A program made the translations under genes and the position numbers. 64,000 bases of DNA from Thauera sp. K11 (GTDB lineage Bacteria > Pseudomonadota > Gammaproteobacteria > Burkholderiales > Rhodocyclaceae), in the NCBI RefSeq assembly GCF_002354895.1, contig NZ_CP023439.1, positions 1,302,001 to 1,366,000 of the forward strand, in the 5' to 3' direction. The stretch's first letter is position 1, and each line of letters begins with the position of its first letter. The notes beneath the pieces were generated by a model. That model did no database searches. It was given only the letters and a program-made list of their open reading frames with translations, and was not told the DNA's origin. Below, piece after piece: positions 26,276 through 35,644 of this stretch.

Positions 26276-27460
26276 TCACCAGCCGCGGCGCTTGCGCAGC
26301 AGCCACCCGAGGAAGGTGCCGAGCGCGAGGAAGACGGCGAAGACCCATCCGGACAGCGCAGCCGCCATGATGCCAGATAGCAGGGTGCCGACCGTGCAGC
26401 CGAGCGCGACCATCGCGCCCCAGCCCATCAGCAGGCCGCCCAGCAGCGCCCGCAGGGCTTCCGCGGCGCCGGGCAGGCGGGGACGGAAATCGCCGCCCGA
26501 CAGTGCCGCGCCGAATGCGCCCAGCACGAGGCCGGCGACGAAGGCGCCGTTCTGCGACCACAAGGTTTCCTTCACCGCCGTCGCGCAGCCGGCGAAGCCG
26601 TCCAGCCCTTCGAGGCGCAGCGGAAACCACGCCGCGCCGCTCGCCGCGGTGCGGGCGAGGCTGCCCAGTTCGGCGGTGACGCCGAGCGGACCCAGGCGCA
26701 GGTAGGAGAGAACGCCGATGAAGCCGACCAGGATGCCGCCGACGTGGGCGGGCCAGCGCCGCGCCCACCAGGCTTGCGGCCCGGCCGCGGCAGGCGGCGC
26801 CCGGTGCGCGCGCGCCAGCAGCACCGTGGCGATGGCGATCAGCCCGATCTGGGCCGCGGCCGAGCCGGCGTAGCCCAGCGACGCGGGAAGCCACACGACC
26901 GGGGCGGCCTGCAGCGTGCCGAGGTACAGCCCGTTCCAGGACAGGAAGCCGAGCACGAAGCCGCCCGCCGCCCCGAGCAGGGCCAGCGGCGAGGCGAGCG
27001 AGCCTTCGCCGATGCGGTACAGGTGCGCGCTGATGCAGGAGCCGGACAGCGCCATGCCGAGGCCGAAACTCGTCGCCCCCGCGGCCAGCACCCAGCTCAC
27101 CGGGCCGATGTGCGCGCCGGGCGGCAGGCGGCCGCCGGAAGGGTCGGGCAGGAAGGCGCCGAACAGCAGGTGGTAGCCGAGCGTGCCGGTGGCGAGCGCG
27201 GCAAGGATGCCGAGCAGGCCGCGCGCGTCGCGCCGGTCGAGAAAGTCGCGCGTCACGCAGTAGAAGCAGAAGCGCGAGCGCTGCAGCACGGCGCCGAAGG
27301 CGATGCCGAGCAGGGCGGACAGGGCCAGTTCCTTGCCCGTTCCTTCGATGCCGGCCAGGTTGCGGGCCAGAGCCAGCCCGGCGACGAGCGCGGCGGCGGC
27401 CGGCGCGAGCGTGCGCAGCGGCGGAACGGCCGGCGGGCGATCAGCGGAAACTGCCATCAT
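26276..27460 (-). CDS. YeeE/YedE-family sulfur-compound transporter
   Basis: About 394 residues from ATG at 27460 (tandem ATGATG). A membrane protein of two YeeE/YedE repeats. Conserved Cys motifs are RSRFCFYCVTRDF, ALSGSCISAHLYRIGEG, FAGCATAVKE and VALGCTVGTLLSG, arranged as in TsuA-type thiosulfate importers where cysteines relay the substrate. Thiosulfate or a related sulfane compound is the likely cargo. The start lies directly behind a rho-independent terminator (27468-27493), so expression depends on readthrough or an internal promoter. An upstream frame reaching 27559 runs through the terminator and was not chosen. Confidence 0.87.
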   Translation of the reverse strand: MMAVSADRPPAVPPLRTLAPAAAALVAGLALARNLAGIEGTGKELALSALLGIAFGAVLQRSRFCFYCVTRDFLDRRDARGLLGILAALATGTLGYHLLFGAFLPDPSGGRLPPGAHIGPVSWVLAAGATSFGLGMALSGSCISAHLYRIGEGSLASPLALLGAAGGFVLGFLSWNGLYLGTLQAAPVVWLPASLGYAGSAAAQIGLIAIATVLLARAHRAPPAAAGPQAWWARRWPAHVGGILVGFIGVLSYLRLGPLGVTAELGSLARTAASGAAWFPLRLEGLDGFAGCATAVKETLWSQNGAFVAGLVLGAFGAALSGGDFRPRLPGAAEALRALLGGLLMGWGAMVALGCTVGTLLSGIMAAALSGWVFAVFLALGTFLGWLLRKRRGW

Positions 27461-27467
27461 CGGATCC

Positions 27468-27493
27468 AAAAAAAAGCGGCGCCGTGGCGCCGC
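27468..27493 (-). terminator. Intrinsic terminator between rhodanese and YedE genes
   Basis: On the minus strand an 8-bp palindromic stem GCGGCGCC/GGCGCCGC with a minimal loop is followed by eight T residues. It ends only seven bases before the YedE ATG. Confidence 0.9.
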
Positions 27494-27530
27494 ATCAAAC
27501 TCGTGGCATGAGAAGGCACGAGGAGACAAC

Positions 27531-28451
27531 TTATTTGCCGCCCCACACGGTGCCGGCAAGATTGGTGATCGGCACGCCCACCGCGTTGCCGTACTCGGTC
27601 CAGGAACCGTCGTAGTTGCGCACCTCGTAGCCGAGCAGCTTCGACAGGGCGAACCAGGTGTGGCTGGAGCGCTCGCCGATGCGGCAGTAGGTGATGATGG
27701 GCTTGCTGCCGTCTATGCTCTTGGCGGCATAGACCTTGCGCAGTTCCTCCACCGGCTTGAAGGTGCCGTCGGCGGCGACCGCCTCGCCCCAGGGCACGTT
27801 CACCGCGCCGGGGATGTGTCCGGCGCGGATCGACAGCTCCTGGATGCCGGCGGGGGCGAAGACCTTGCCCTGGTATTCGTCGGCCGAACGGATGTCGACC
27901 AGCGCCACGTCGCCCTTCTTCTCGGCGGCTGCGATCACGTCGGGCAGGCGTGCGCGCAGCCTGGCATCGGCCCCGGCGACCCTGACGTTGCCGGCGGGCG
28001 GCTGCTTCGACACGGCGGCGAGCGGGCGGCTCTCCGCTTCCCATTTCTTGCGTCCGCCGTCGAGCAGCTTGACGTTCTTGATGCCGTAGATGTCGAACAC
28101 CCAGGCGCCCCAGGCGGCGAACCAGTTGTTGGTGTCGCCGTACAGGACGACCGTGCTGTCCTGCGACACGCCGGCGCTGCGCAGCAGTTTCTCGAAGTTC
28201 TCCCTGCCGACGATGTCGCGCCGCACCGGGTCGACCAGGTCGGTATGCCAGGCGAAATTGACCGCCCCCGGGATGTGGCCGCGCTCGAACTGGCCCGGAT
28301 TGACGCTGACCTCGATCACCCTGACCTTCGGGTCGTTGAGATTCTTCTCGAGCCATTCGGTGGTGACGAGCACGTCGGATGCGGCGGCGAAGGCGCCGTG
28401 CGCCGCCAGCAGCAGCGTTGCCGAGGCGAGGAGGGTGCGAATGCGCTTCAT
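27531..28451 (-). CDS. Periplasmic thiosulfate sulfurtransferase (double rhodanese)
   Basis: 306 residues from ATG at 28451. Sec signal peptide MKRIRTLLASATLLLAAHGAFA. The first rhodanese domain (about 27-145) has GHIPGAVNFAW and WVFDIYGIKNVKLLDGG, and is catalytically inert at the loop. The second (about 165-300) has GHIPGAVNVPWGEAV and the active-site loop YCRIGERSSH, with the persulfide Cys followed by R-x-G-E-R. It transfers sulfane sulfur from thiosulfate or 3-mercaptopyruvate to thiol or cyanide acceptors in the periplasm. The location just upstream of a YeeE/YedE importer fits sulfane-sulfur handling before uptake. Confidence 0.93.
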   Translation of the reverse strand: MKRIRTLLASATLLLAAHGAFAAASDVLVTTEWLEKNLNDPKVRVIEVSVNPGQFERGHIPGAVNFAWHTDLVDPVRRDIVGRENFEKLLRSAGVSQDSTVVLYGDTNNWFAAWGAWVFDIYGIKNVKLLDGGRKKWEAESRPLAAVSKQPPAGNVRVAGADARLRARLPDVIAAAEKKGDVALVDIRSADEYQGKVFAPAGIQELSIRAGHIPGAVNVPWGEAVAADGTFKPVEELRKVYAAKSIDGSKPIITYCRIGERSSHTWFALSKLLGYEVRNYDGSWTEYGNAVGVPITNLAGTVWGGK

Positions 28452-28584
28452 TGGAAACTCTCCTTGATGATCTGGAAGCCCGACTTTGCCGAACACCTCC
28501 GCCCCGAGGGAACGAAGCAATTCAGATAAGCAATCCGGGATCGAGTCCTTGGCCCGTTCTTTCGCGATCCCGTTCCCGGGGCCT

Positions 28585-29412
28585 CTAGCGCGCGAAGCAC
28601 CGGAGCGCGAAGCGCTCGGGGCCGGCGATGGCGGCGCGCTGCGCGGGCAGGCCGTAGGCGTAGCCCTGGGCGAGCGCGGATGCGGGCAGGGCGGTCGTCT
28701 TTTCCTCCAGCCGGGTGACGACCACGGTCGCCTTCTGCGCGATCGACTGCAGGGTTTCGGCATGGCCTTCGTCGCCGGGGGTGAGCGTGTCGCCGCGGAT
28801 CTTGACGTAATGCGCCGGCACGACCTGCGACAGCGCTTTCCACTGCGCCGGCGATGCGAGATTCACCGCGGTGCAAAAGCCGTTGAGCCGGTAGTTGCGC
28901 AGCACGAAGGTAAGCAGGTCGGGCTGGCTGCTGGCGCTCACCGGCGTTTCGATGACGATGCGGTCAGGGGGCAGGCCGAGCGCGTCCAGCACCTTGCGGA
29001 AGGCGGCGCCGTGGTCTTCGCTGACCGCCGCGAGCAGCCGTCCGTGCACGTTCAGGAACAGCAGGCCGTCGTCTTCCACCGAGGTGATGAAGTTCAGCGC
29101 GTGCACCGTGCGCGCCAGCCGGTCGAGCGCGATCAGCCGGCCGTCGTCCGCGTTCGACGAGAACAGCGCCCACGGCGACAGTTCGCGCTCGCCGCTGCCA
29201 TGCACGCGCAGATAGGCTTCGAAACCCGCGATGCGCCCGCCGGCCGGTTCGACGATGGGCTGGAAGACGCTCGCCAGTTCGCAGCCGAACCAGTCGCCGA
29301 CCACGCCGCCATCGGCCAGGCGGCGCAGTTGCCGGCCCCCCTCGCGTTCGAGCGGAAGGCGATCGAGAAAGGCGCGGGTGCCCGCACCGAGCAAAGGGTC
29401 GTGCGTGGTCAC
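28585..29412 (-). CDS. Strongly degenerate EAL-domain protein at the end of the ssu operon
   Basis: 275 residues from GTG at 29412, 19 bp after ssuB. EAL fold recognisable by VFQPIVEPAGGRIAGFEAYLR, LDRLARTVHALNF, LFLNVHGRLL, GLPPDRIVIETP and AQGYAYGLPAQ. The metal-binding DDFG loop is replaced by VNLASP, and DxxKxD reads HYVKIRGD. c-di-GMP hydrolysis is therefore very unlikely. It is a clear paralogue of the protein at 5665-6513 (shared LDRLART-HALNF and PPDRIV-E segments). Placement as the fifth gene of ssuADCB suggests a regulatory or sensor role tied to sulfur limitation, which is inference. Confidence 0.82.
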   Translation of the reverse strand: MTTHDPLLGAGTRAFLDRLPLEREGGRQLRRLADGGVVGDWFGCELASVFQPIVEPAGGRIAGFEAYLRVHGSGERELSPWALFSSNADDGRLIALDRLARTVHALNFITSVEDDGLLFLNVHGRLLAAVSEDHGAAFRKVLDALGLPPDRIVIETPVSASSQPDLLTFVLRNYRLNGFCTAVNLASPAQWKALSQVVPAHYVKIRGDTLTPGDEGHAETLQSIAQKATVVVTRLEEKTTALPASALAQGYAYGLPAQRAAIAGPERFALRCFAR

Positions 29413-29431
29413 GGCTGGCTCCAGGGCATCG

Positions 29432-30280
29432 TCAGGCGGCCCACCGCCATTGCCCGAACGGTATGCCGTCGGGCCTGGCGGGCGCTTCTTCCTCGAGGGG
29501 CGGATGCTGCAGCACGCGGCGCAGCACCTCGTCCTCCAGCGCCGCGAAATAGGCGCTGCCGCGCTCGCGCGGGCGTGCCAGCGGCACGCGCAGGTCGAGC
29601 GCGATGCTGCCTTCCTCGATCAGCAGCACGCGGTCGGCCAGCACGACGGCTTCGGACACGTCGTGGGTGACGAGCAGGGCGGTGAAGCCCTGCTCGCGCC
29701 ACAGCCGCTCGATCAGTTCGTGCATCTCGATGCGCGTCAGCGCATCGAGCGCGCCCAGCGGCTCGTCGAGCAGCAGCAGGCGCGGCTCGTGCACCAGGGC
29801 GCGGGCAAGCGCGACGCGCTGGCGCTGGCCGCCGGACAGCCGGGACGGCCATTCGCCGGCGCGGTCGGCGAGGCCGACGTCCGCCAGCGCGGCCAGCGCG
29901 GCCTTGCGCACTTCGGCGCGCGTGCCGGGCAGGCCGAGCGCGACGTTGTCCAGCACCGTCTTCCATGGCAGGAGGCGCGCGTCCTGGAACATCAGGCGCA
30001 GTTCGTCGCGGGTCTGCTGCAGCGGCTGGCCGTCGAGCGTGATGCGGCCCGCGCCGGGCTGCTCCAGCCCGGCCAGGAGGCGCAGCAGCGTGCTCTTGCC
30101 GCAGCCGCTGCGTCCTACGATGGCGACGAATTCGCCGGCTTCGATGTCGAGGTCCATGCCCTTCAGCACCTGCCGGTCGCCGTAGGACTTGGCGAGGCCG
30201 TCGAAGGCGATGCGCACGCCGCTGCGGCGCGCCTCCCGGCCGCTCAAGGCGCGGATCTCGTTTGAGTCGATGACACCCAT
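29432..30280 (-). CDS. ssuB: Aliphatic sulfonate ABC transporter ATP-binding protein
   Basis: 282 residues from ATG at 30280. Walker [11 protein letters not shown]-loop [11 protein letters not shown], signature [15 protein letters not shown], Walker [13 protein letters not shown] and switch His in [10 protein letters not shown]. The opening [27 protein letters not shown] and the [14 protein letters not shown] tail are typical of betaproteobacterial SsuB. It energises SsuC for import of alkanesulfonates. Downstream of ssuC by 37 bp. Confidence 0.95.
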   Translation of the reverse strand: MGVIDSNEIRALSGREARRSGVRIAFDGLAKSYGDRQVLKGMDLDIEAGEFVAIVGRSGCGKSTLLRLLAGLEQPGAGRITLDGQPLQQTRDELRLMFQDARLLPWKTVLDNVALGLPGTRAEVRKAALAALADVGLADRAGEWPSRLSGGQRQRVALARALVHEPRLLLLDEPLGALDALTRIEMHELIERLWREQGFTALLVTHDVSEAVVLADRVLLIEEGSIALDLRVPLARPRERGSAYFAALEDEVLRRVLQHPPLEEEAPARPDGIPFGQWRWAA

Positions 30281-30317
30281 GGCGGGCTCCCTGTCGTGCG
30301 GATGGTCGGTTCTGTCT

Positions 30318-31109
30318 TCAGATGTGGGCATAAGCGGGGTTCCAGCGCAGCAGCCGGCGTTCCAGCAGGCGGGCGGCGACGTCGGCCAGCTTGCCGAGCA
30401 CGGCGTAGAGCAGGATGGCGACGACGACGATGTCGGTCTGCAGGAATTCGCGCGCATTCATCGCCATGTAGCCGATGCCCGAGGTCGCGGAGATCGTCTC
30501 GGCCACGATCAGCGTCAGCCACATGAAGCCCAGCGCGTAGCGCACGCCCACTAGGATGTCGGGCAGCGCCCCGGGCAGGATGACCTGCCGGAACAGCGCC
30601 CAGCCGGAGAGGCCGTAGGAGCGGCCCATCTCCACCAGCGACGGGTCGACCGAGCGGATGCCGTGGAAGGTGTTCAGATACACCGGGAAGAAGACCCCCA
30701 GCGCGACCAGGAACAGCTTGCCTTCCTCGCCGATGCCGAACCACAGGATCACCAGCGGGATCAGCGCCAGGTGGGGCACGTTGCGCACCATCTGCAGCGT
30801 GGTGTCGAACAGGTTCTCGGCGAGGCGGTAGCCGCCGTTGATGAGGCCGAAGAAGAAGCCGATGCCGCCGCCGATGGCAAAGCCGATCGCGGCGCGGACG
30901 AAGCTGGCCTGCAGGTGGGTCAGCAGTTCGCCCGAGGCGGACAGCGTCCAGGCGGCGGCGAGCACCGCCGACGGCGCCGGCAGGATGCGGGTCGACAGCC
31001 AGCCGAGCTGCGCCGCGGCCTGCCAGGCGACGAGGATGGCCACCGGCACCAGCCAGGGCGTGATGCGCCCGAGCCAGCGCGAGGACAGGGGGTGCTGCGG
31101 GTTGGTCAC
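30318..31109 (-). CDS. ssuC: Aliphatic sulfonate ABC transporter permease
   Basis: 263 residues, six predicted helices, BPD_transp_1 domain. [12 protein letters not shown] and the EAA-type loop [23 protein letters not shown] (about residues 165-187) contact Ssu[12 protein letters not shown] and [16 protein letters not shown] are standard for the TauC/SsuC group. It forms the membrane channel of the sulfonate importer, 27 bp after ssuD in ssuA-D-C-B order. Confidence 0.95.
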   Translation of the reverse strand: MTNPQHPLSSRWLGRITPWLVPVAILVAWQAAAQLGWLSTRILPAPSAVLAAAWTLSASGELLTHLQASFVRAAIGFAIGGGIGFFFGLINGGYRLAENLFDTTLQMVRNVPHLALIPLVILWFGIGEEGKLFLVALGVFFPVYLNTFHGIRSVDPSLVEMGRSYGLSGWALFRQVILPGALPDILVGVRYALGFMWLTLIVAETISATSGIGYMAMNAREFLQTDIVVVAILLYAVLGKLADVAARLLERRLLRWNPAYAHI

Positions 31110-31136
31110 TGTTTCGCTCTCCGTGTCGTGGCCCCG

Positions 31137-32300
31137 TCAGGCCGCCTTCGGGTGATGGGCATAGCCGACGATCTCGCCGAGCGGGGCGATGCGTCCGCGC
31201 GTGCCGTCCGCCGCGCCCCCATCGTCCCGGCCGGCGAGCGGCAGGTGGGGGAAGACGAGTTCGGCGAAGCGGTACGCCTCTTCCAGGTGCGGATAGCCCG
31301 ACAGCACGAAGGTGTCGGCGCCGATCGCCGCGTATTCCTCGATGCGCTCGGCGATGATCTTGCCGTCGCCCACCAGCGCGGTGCCGGCGCCGCCGCGCAC
31401 CAGCCCCACTCCCGCCCACAGGTTGGGGGAGATCTCGAGCTTGCTGCGGTCGCCGCCGTGCAGTTCGCGCATGCGGCGCTGGCCTTCCGAGTCCATCTGG
31501 CCGAGCGCGGCCTGTGCGCCGGCGATGGTGTCGTCGTCGAGCTGGCTGATCAATTCGTCGGCGGCCTGCCACGCTTCGCTTTCCGTTTCGCGCGGGATCA
31601 CGTGCAGGCGCACGCCGAAGCGCACCTGCCGGCCCTCCTTCTCGGCGCGCCGGCGCACGTCGGCGAACTTCTTCGCCACCTCCTGCGGCGGCTCTCCCCA
31701 GGACAGGTAAAGCTCCACATGCCTGGCGGCGGTGTCGTGGGCGCGATCGGACGAGCCGCCGAAATAGAGCGGCGGATAAGGCTGCTGCACCGGCGGGAAC
31801 AACTGCCGCGCGCCTTTCACCCTGACGTGCCTGCCTTCGTAATCGACCGTTTCGCCGGCCAGCAGGCGCTTCCACACGTCGAGGAATTCCTCGGCGTGCT
31901 CGTAGCGCTCGTCGTGGCCGAGGAAGATGCCGTCGCCCTCGAGGTCCGAGCGGTCGCCGCCGGCCACCAGGTTGACCAGCAGGCGGCCGTCCGACAGCCG
32001 GTCGAGCGTCGCCGTCTGGCGCGCGGCGGCGGTGGGCGAGGTCGTCGCCGGCCGCAGCGCGACGAGGAACTTCAGCCTGCGCGTCACCGGGATCAGGCTG
32101 GATGCGACCACCCAGGCGTCCTCGCAGGCGCGGCCGGTGGGGATCAGCACCCCGCCGTAGCCCAGGCTGTCGGCGGCCTGGGCGATCTGCTTCAGGTAGT
32201 CGTGATCCACCGCCCGCGCGCCGCGCGACGAACCGAGATAGCGGCCGTCGCCGTGCGTGGGCAGGAACCAGAAGATGTCGAGCTTGCCTTGCCTGCTCAT
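31137..32300 (-). CDS. ssuD: FMNH2-dependent alkanesulfonate monooxygenase
   Basis: 387 residues, bacterial luciferase-like barrel. [15 protein letters not shown], the [24 protein letters not shown] block, [29 protein letters not shown] and [20 protein letters not shown] are SsuD diagnostic. It releases sulfite from C2-C10 alkanesulfonates using FMNH2 and O2. The FMN reductase SsuE is not in this window and must be encoded elsewhere. It lies between ssuA and ssuC. Confidence 0.96.
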   Translation of the reverse strand: MSRQGKLDIFWFLPTHGDGRYLGSSRGARAVDHDYLKQIAQAADSLGYGGVLIPTGRACEDAWVVASSLIPVTRRLKFLVALRPATTSPTAAARQTATLDRLSDGRLLVNLVAGGDRSDLEGDGIFLGHDERYEHAEEFLDVWKRLLAGETVDYEGRHVRVKGARQLFPPVQQPYPPLYFGGSSDRAHDTAARHVELYLSWGEPPQEVAKKFADVRRRAEKEGRQVRFGVRLHVIPRETESEAWQAADELISQLDDDTIAGAQAALGQMDSEGQRRMRELHGGDRSKLEISPNLWAGVGLVRGGAGTALVGDGKIIAERIEEYAAIGADTFVLSGYPHLEEAYRFAELVFPHLPLAGRDDGGAADGTRGRIAPLGEIVGYAHHPKAA

Positions 32301-32331
32301 TGCGTGCTCCGGTGTCGCGTGCGGGCCGGGA

Positions 32332-33288
32332 TCAGCGGGCCGGGCGCCAGACCACGGAGGCGACGTCCAGCTTGCGCGGGATCAGCTTCAGTTCGGTCAG
32401 CGTGTCGGCCATCTGCTGCTGGTGCTTGACGACGTCCTCGGTCAGCGGCTTGACGCCGTAGCCGTAGCGCGACACCGAAACCTCGGCGACGGCCGGCGGC
32501 AGGCCGATCTGCGGCGCGACGATGGCGGCCGCCTCCTTCTGGTTCTTGCCCACCCACACGCCGGTTTCGTTGATCGCTTCCAGCGCCGAGGCCAGCACCT
32601 GCGGATGCTTCTGCACGAAGGGGCGGGCGGCGATGTAGAAGTTGTAGTTGTTCACGATGCCGCTGCCGTCGGCCACGATGCGCGCGCCGAGCTGCGCTTC
32701 GGCGGCGGCGCCGAACGGGTCCCAGATCACCCAGGCGTCGACCGCGCCCCGCTCGAAGGCGGCGCGTGCGTCGGCCGGCGGCAGGAACGCCACCTCGACG
32801 TCGCTGTACTTGAGCTTGGCCGATTCGAGCGCCTTCACCAGCAGGTAGTGCACGTTCGAGCCCTTGTTCAGCACCACGCGCTTGCCTTTCAGGTCGGCCA
32901 GCGTCTTGATCGGGGAATCCTTGGGCACCAGCACCTTCTCGGCGCGCGGCGCGGGCGGTTCGTTGCCGACATAGACCAGGTCGGCACCCGCGGCCTGCGC
33001 GAACACCGGCGGCGTCTCGCCGACCACGCCGATGTCGATGCTGCCGACGTTGAGCCCTTCGAGCATCTGCGGGCCGGCGGGGAATTCGGTCCAGGTGACC
33101 TTCACGCCCTCGGCCTTCAGCCGCGCCTCGAGGTTGCCGCGTGCCTTCACGATGGACAGGGTCGAGCCCTTCTGCCAGCCGATGCGGATCTCCGGGCTGT
33201 CGGCAAGGGCGTGGGGGGCGGCGAGGCCGAGCGGCACCACGGCGGCGGCGAGCAGGCTCTTCAACAGCGTGCGGCGGTTCGTGTTCAT
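32332..33288 (-). CDS. ssuA: Aliphatic sulfonate ABC transporter substrate-binding protein
   Basis: 318 residues from ATG at 33288. N-terminal export signal [29 protein letters not shown]. SsuA/TauA fold with [47 protein letters not shown] (88-116), [16 protein letters not shown] and DAWVIWDPF. It captures sulfonates in the periplasm for SsuBC. First gene of the ssuADCB-EAL operon, divergent from sbp across a 270-bp AT-rich region probably bound by CysB-type regulators. Confidence 0.95.
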   Translation of the reverse strand: MNTNRRTLLKSLLAAAVVPLGLAAPHALADSPEIRIGWQKGSTLSIVKARGNLEARLKAEGVKVTWTEFPAGPQMLEGLNVGSIDIGVVGETPPVFAQAAGADLVYVGNEPPAPRAEKVLVPKDSPIKTLADLKGKRVVLNKGSNVHYLLVKALESAKLKYSDVEVAFLPPADARAAFERGAVDAWVIWDPFGAAAEAQLGARIVADGSGIVNNYNFYIAARPFVQKHPQVLASALEAINETGVWVGKNQKEAAAIVAPQIGLPPAVAEVSVSRYGYGVKPLTEDVVKHQQQMADTLTELKLIPRKLDVASVVWRPAR

Positions 33289-33558
33289 CAGGGGCTCCTT
33301 GGGGTGTGCGTCCGGATCGGATGTGGACTTGACCGGGACGGCCCCGGTCGATGGCGCAAATCTAAATAGGCCGCCGTTTTTCACGAACCAAGAAAATCCG
33401 GATTGCTTATGTGGGCGCAACTGGATTGCTTTGCAGGATCCAAGCTGTTGCGATTTTCCGCTTAGCAGTTTCCGAAATATGGAAATCGTTTTTTATTACT
33501 TCTTGGCGTTTGGAGGCATGGCTAGACTCGGGGCCTATTTCAAACAAGGAGGTTCATC
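33289..33558. promoter_or_regulatory. Divergent control region between ssuA and sbp
   Basis: 270 bp, clearly more AT-rich than its surroundings around 33355-33535 (for example TTTTTTATTACTTC near 33490). CysB-family sites are AT-rich and poorly conserved, and cysB itself is encoded 4 kb away, so CysB control of both directions is the natural inference. No palindrome stands out. A perfect AAGGAGG ribosome site at 33546-33552 serves the GTG start of sbp. Confidence 0.5.
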
Positions 33559-34578
33559 GTGCCCCACGCCAATCGCGTTTCCCGTCTGCTGCGCGGCCTG
33601 CTCGCCGCAAGCCTGCTGAGCCTTGGCGCCGGCGCCTCGGCCGCCGAGATTTCCATCCTGAACGTGTCGTACGACGTGTCGCGCGAGCTTTACAAGGAGA
33701 TCAACCCGGTGTTCGCGGCGCAGTGGAAGGCGAAGACCGGCGACACCGTCACCGTCAACCAGTCGCACGGCGGCTCGAGCAAGCAGGCGCTGTCGGTGGC
33801 GGCGGGGCTGGAGGCGGACGTGGTGACGATGAACCAGTCGCCCGACATCGACATCCTGGTCGAGCGCGGCAACCTCGTCGCCGCCGACTGGCGCAAGCGC
33901 TTCCCGCACGATGCCACGCCGTATACGACCACCTCGGTGTTCCTGGTGCGCAAGGGCAACCCGAAGGGCATCAAGGACTGGTCCGACCTGACCCGCGCCG
34001 GCCTGCAGGTGATCGTCCCGAACCCGAAGACCTCGGGCAACGGCCGCTACACCTATCTTGCGGCATGGGGCTACGCGCTGGACAAGACCGGTTCCGAGGC
34101 CGGCGCGCGCGACTTCGTCGCGAAGCTCTTCGCCAACGTGCCGGTGCTCGACGGCGGCGGACGCGGCGCCACGACCACCTTCACCCAGCGCGACGTCGGC
34201 GACGTGCTGGTGACCTTCGAGAACGAGGCCATCCTGATCGCGCAGGAACTGGGCGGCGACAAGTTCGACGTGATCTATCCGTCGCTCTCCATCGATGCGT
34301 CGGCGCCGGTGGCGGTGGTGCAGAAGGTGGCGGACAAGCGCGGCACGGCCAAGGTGGCCGAAGGCTACCTGAACTTCCTGTTCTCGCCGGAAGGGCAGGA
34401 GGTCATCGCGAAGCAGAATTTCCGTCCGCGCGATCCCGCGGTGCTGAAGAAGCACGCGAAGCAGTTCCCGCCCATCCGTACCTTCAGCGTCGATGAAAAG
34501 CTCGGCGGCTGGAGCGCGGTGCAGAAGACCCACTTTGCCGACGGCGGGATCTTCGACCAGATCGTGGTCAATCGATGA
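33559..34578 (+). CDS. sbp: Sulfate/thiosulfate ABC transporter substrate-binding protein
   Basis: 339 residues from GTG at 33559, supported by AAGGAGG six bases upstream. Signal peptide ends ...GASAAEISILNVSYD. Sbp hallmarks: NVSYDVSRELYKEINPVF, NQSHGGSSKQALSV, ADVVTMNQSPDID, VRKGNPKGIKDWSDL, PNPKTSGNGRYTYLAAW and FENEAILIAQELG. It binds sulfate and perhaps thiosulfate in the periplasm. It is separated from cysT by a strong terminator and a second promoter-like AT-rich stretch, so it can be expressed at higher stoichiometry than the permease. Confidence 0.96.
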   Translation: MPHANRVSRLLRGLLAASLLSLGAGASAAEISILNVSYDVSRELYKEINPVFAAQWKAKTGDTVTVNQSHGGSSKQALSVAAGLEADVVTMNQSPDIDILVERGNLVAADWRKRFPHDATPYTTTSVFLVRKGNPKGIKDWSDLTRAGLQVIVPNPKTSGNGRYTYLAAWGYALDKTGSEAGARDFVAKLFANVPVLDGGGRGATTTFTQRDVGDVLVTFENEAILIAQELGGDKFDVIYPSLSIDASAPVAVVQKVADKRGTAKVAEGYLNFLFSPEGQEVIAKQNFRPRDPAVLKKHAKQFPPIRTFSVDEKLGGWSAVQKTHFADGGIFDQIVVNR

Positions 34579-34581
34579 GCC

Positions 34582-34633
34582 CGGCGCGGGGCCGGGCGGC
34601 CGCCCGGCCGGACCGGCACCCGCGCCGCTTTTT
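34582..34633 (+). terminator. Intrinsic terminator after sbp
   Basis: Outer 9-bp stem CGGCGCGGG (34582-34590)/CCCGCGCCG (34619-34627), with an inner perfect palindrome GGCCGGGCGGCCGCCCGGCC overlapping it at 34590-34609, then CTTTTT. Confidence 0.7.
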
Positions 34634-34804
34634 CCCCGCCCGGCGGAACGGCGCTCTTAGCAATAAAATGAATAAGCAGCGCGTTTTTTATTGTTTATTG
34701 ATCACAAGCCCGGCTCATAAACTTTGCTTCATTACGCAGACGAAGGCTTTTCCCATGTTCCAGAATCCTCGCGCCGACGTCTCCGGCCGCGTCGGGAGGG
34801 CGCC
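34634..34804 (+). promoter_or_regulatory. AT-rich promoter region of cysTWA-cysB
   Basis: About 34660-34740 is markedly AT-rich (AATAAAATGAATAAGC, TTTTTTATTGTTTATTGATC) in an otherwise GC-rich neighbourhood, as expected for a CysB-activated promoter. No coding frame is supported here. cysT follows at 34805 after GGGAGGG. Confidence 0.5.
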
Positions 34805-35644
34805 ATGAGCGCCCCGTCCCGCTCGTTCAGCGTGCTGCCCGGTTTCAGGCTCACGCTCGGCTATACGCTCGCCTATCTGTCGCTGATCGTCCTCGTGCCG
34901 CTGGCGGCGGTGTTCCTGAAGACCTTCACGCTGACCTTCGACCAGTTCTGGGCGGTGGTCACCGCGCCGCGCGTGGTGGCGTCCTACAAGCTGTCGTTCG
35001 GCATGTCGCTGCTGGCGGCCGCGATCAACGCGGTGTTCGGGCTGATGCTGGCCTGGGCGCTGGTGCGCTACTCCTTTCCGGGCAAGAAGCTGATCGACGC
35101 GCTGGTCGACCTGCCCTTCGCGCTGCCCACCGCGGTGGCCGGCATCGCGCTCACCGCGCTGTATGCGAAGAACGGCTGGATCGGCCAGTTCCTCGAACCG
35201 CTCGGCATCCAGGTCGCCTTCAAGCCGCTGGGCGTGCTGGTGGCGCTGGTGTTCATCGGCCTGCCGTTCGTGGTGCGCACGGTGCAGCCCATCCTCGAAG
35301 ACCTCGACACCGAACTGGAAGAGGCGGCGGCCAGCCTGGGCGCCTACCGCTGGCAGATCTTCCGCTACGTGATCCTGCCCATCCTGCTGCCGGCGCTGCT
35401 GACCGGCTTCGCGCTGGCCTTCGCGCGCGCGGTGGGCGAGTACGGGTCGGTGATCTTCATCGCCGGCAACATCCCGATGGTGTCCGAGATCACGCCGCTG
35501 ATGATCATCACCAAGCTCGAGCAGTACGACTATGCCGGCGCGACCGCGATCGCGGTGGTGATGCTGCTGCTCTCGTTCGTGCTGCTGCTGGTCATCAACG
35601 GCCTGCAGGCGTGGACCGCGAAACGCACGGGGAGGAGCCGCTGA
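34805..35644 (+). CDS. cysT: Sulfate ABC transporter permease, CysT/CysU
   Basis: 279 residues from ATG at 34805; an earlier in-frame ATG at 34724 lies in the AT-rich promoter and gives a non-family N-terminus. Starts [29 protein letters not shown] and contains [33 protein letters not shown] and the EAA loop [21 protein letters not shown] (about residue 175). Standard CysT. Partner of CysW in the membrane; its stop codon overlaps the cysW start by one base. Confidence 0.96.
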   Translation: MSAPSRSFSVLPGFRLTLGYTLAYLSLIVLVPLAAVFLKTFTLTFDQFWAVVTAPRVVASYKLSFGMSLLAAAINAVFGLMLAWALVRYSFPGKKLIDALVDLPFALPTAVAGIALTALYAKNGWIGQFLEPLGIQVAFKPLGVLVALVFIGLPFVVRTVQPILEDLDTELEEAAASLGAYRWQIFRYVILPILLPALLTGFALAFARAVGEYGSVIFIAGNIPMVSEITPLMIITKLEQYDYAGATAIAVVMLLLSFVLLLVINGLQAWTAKRTGRSR

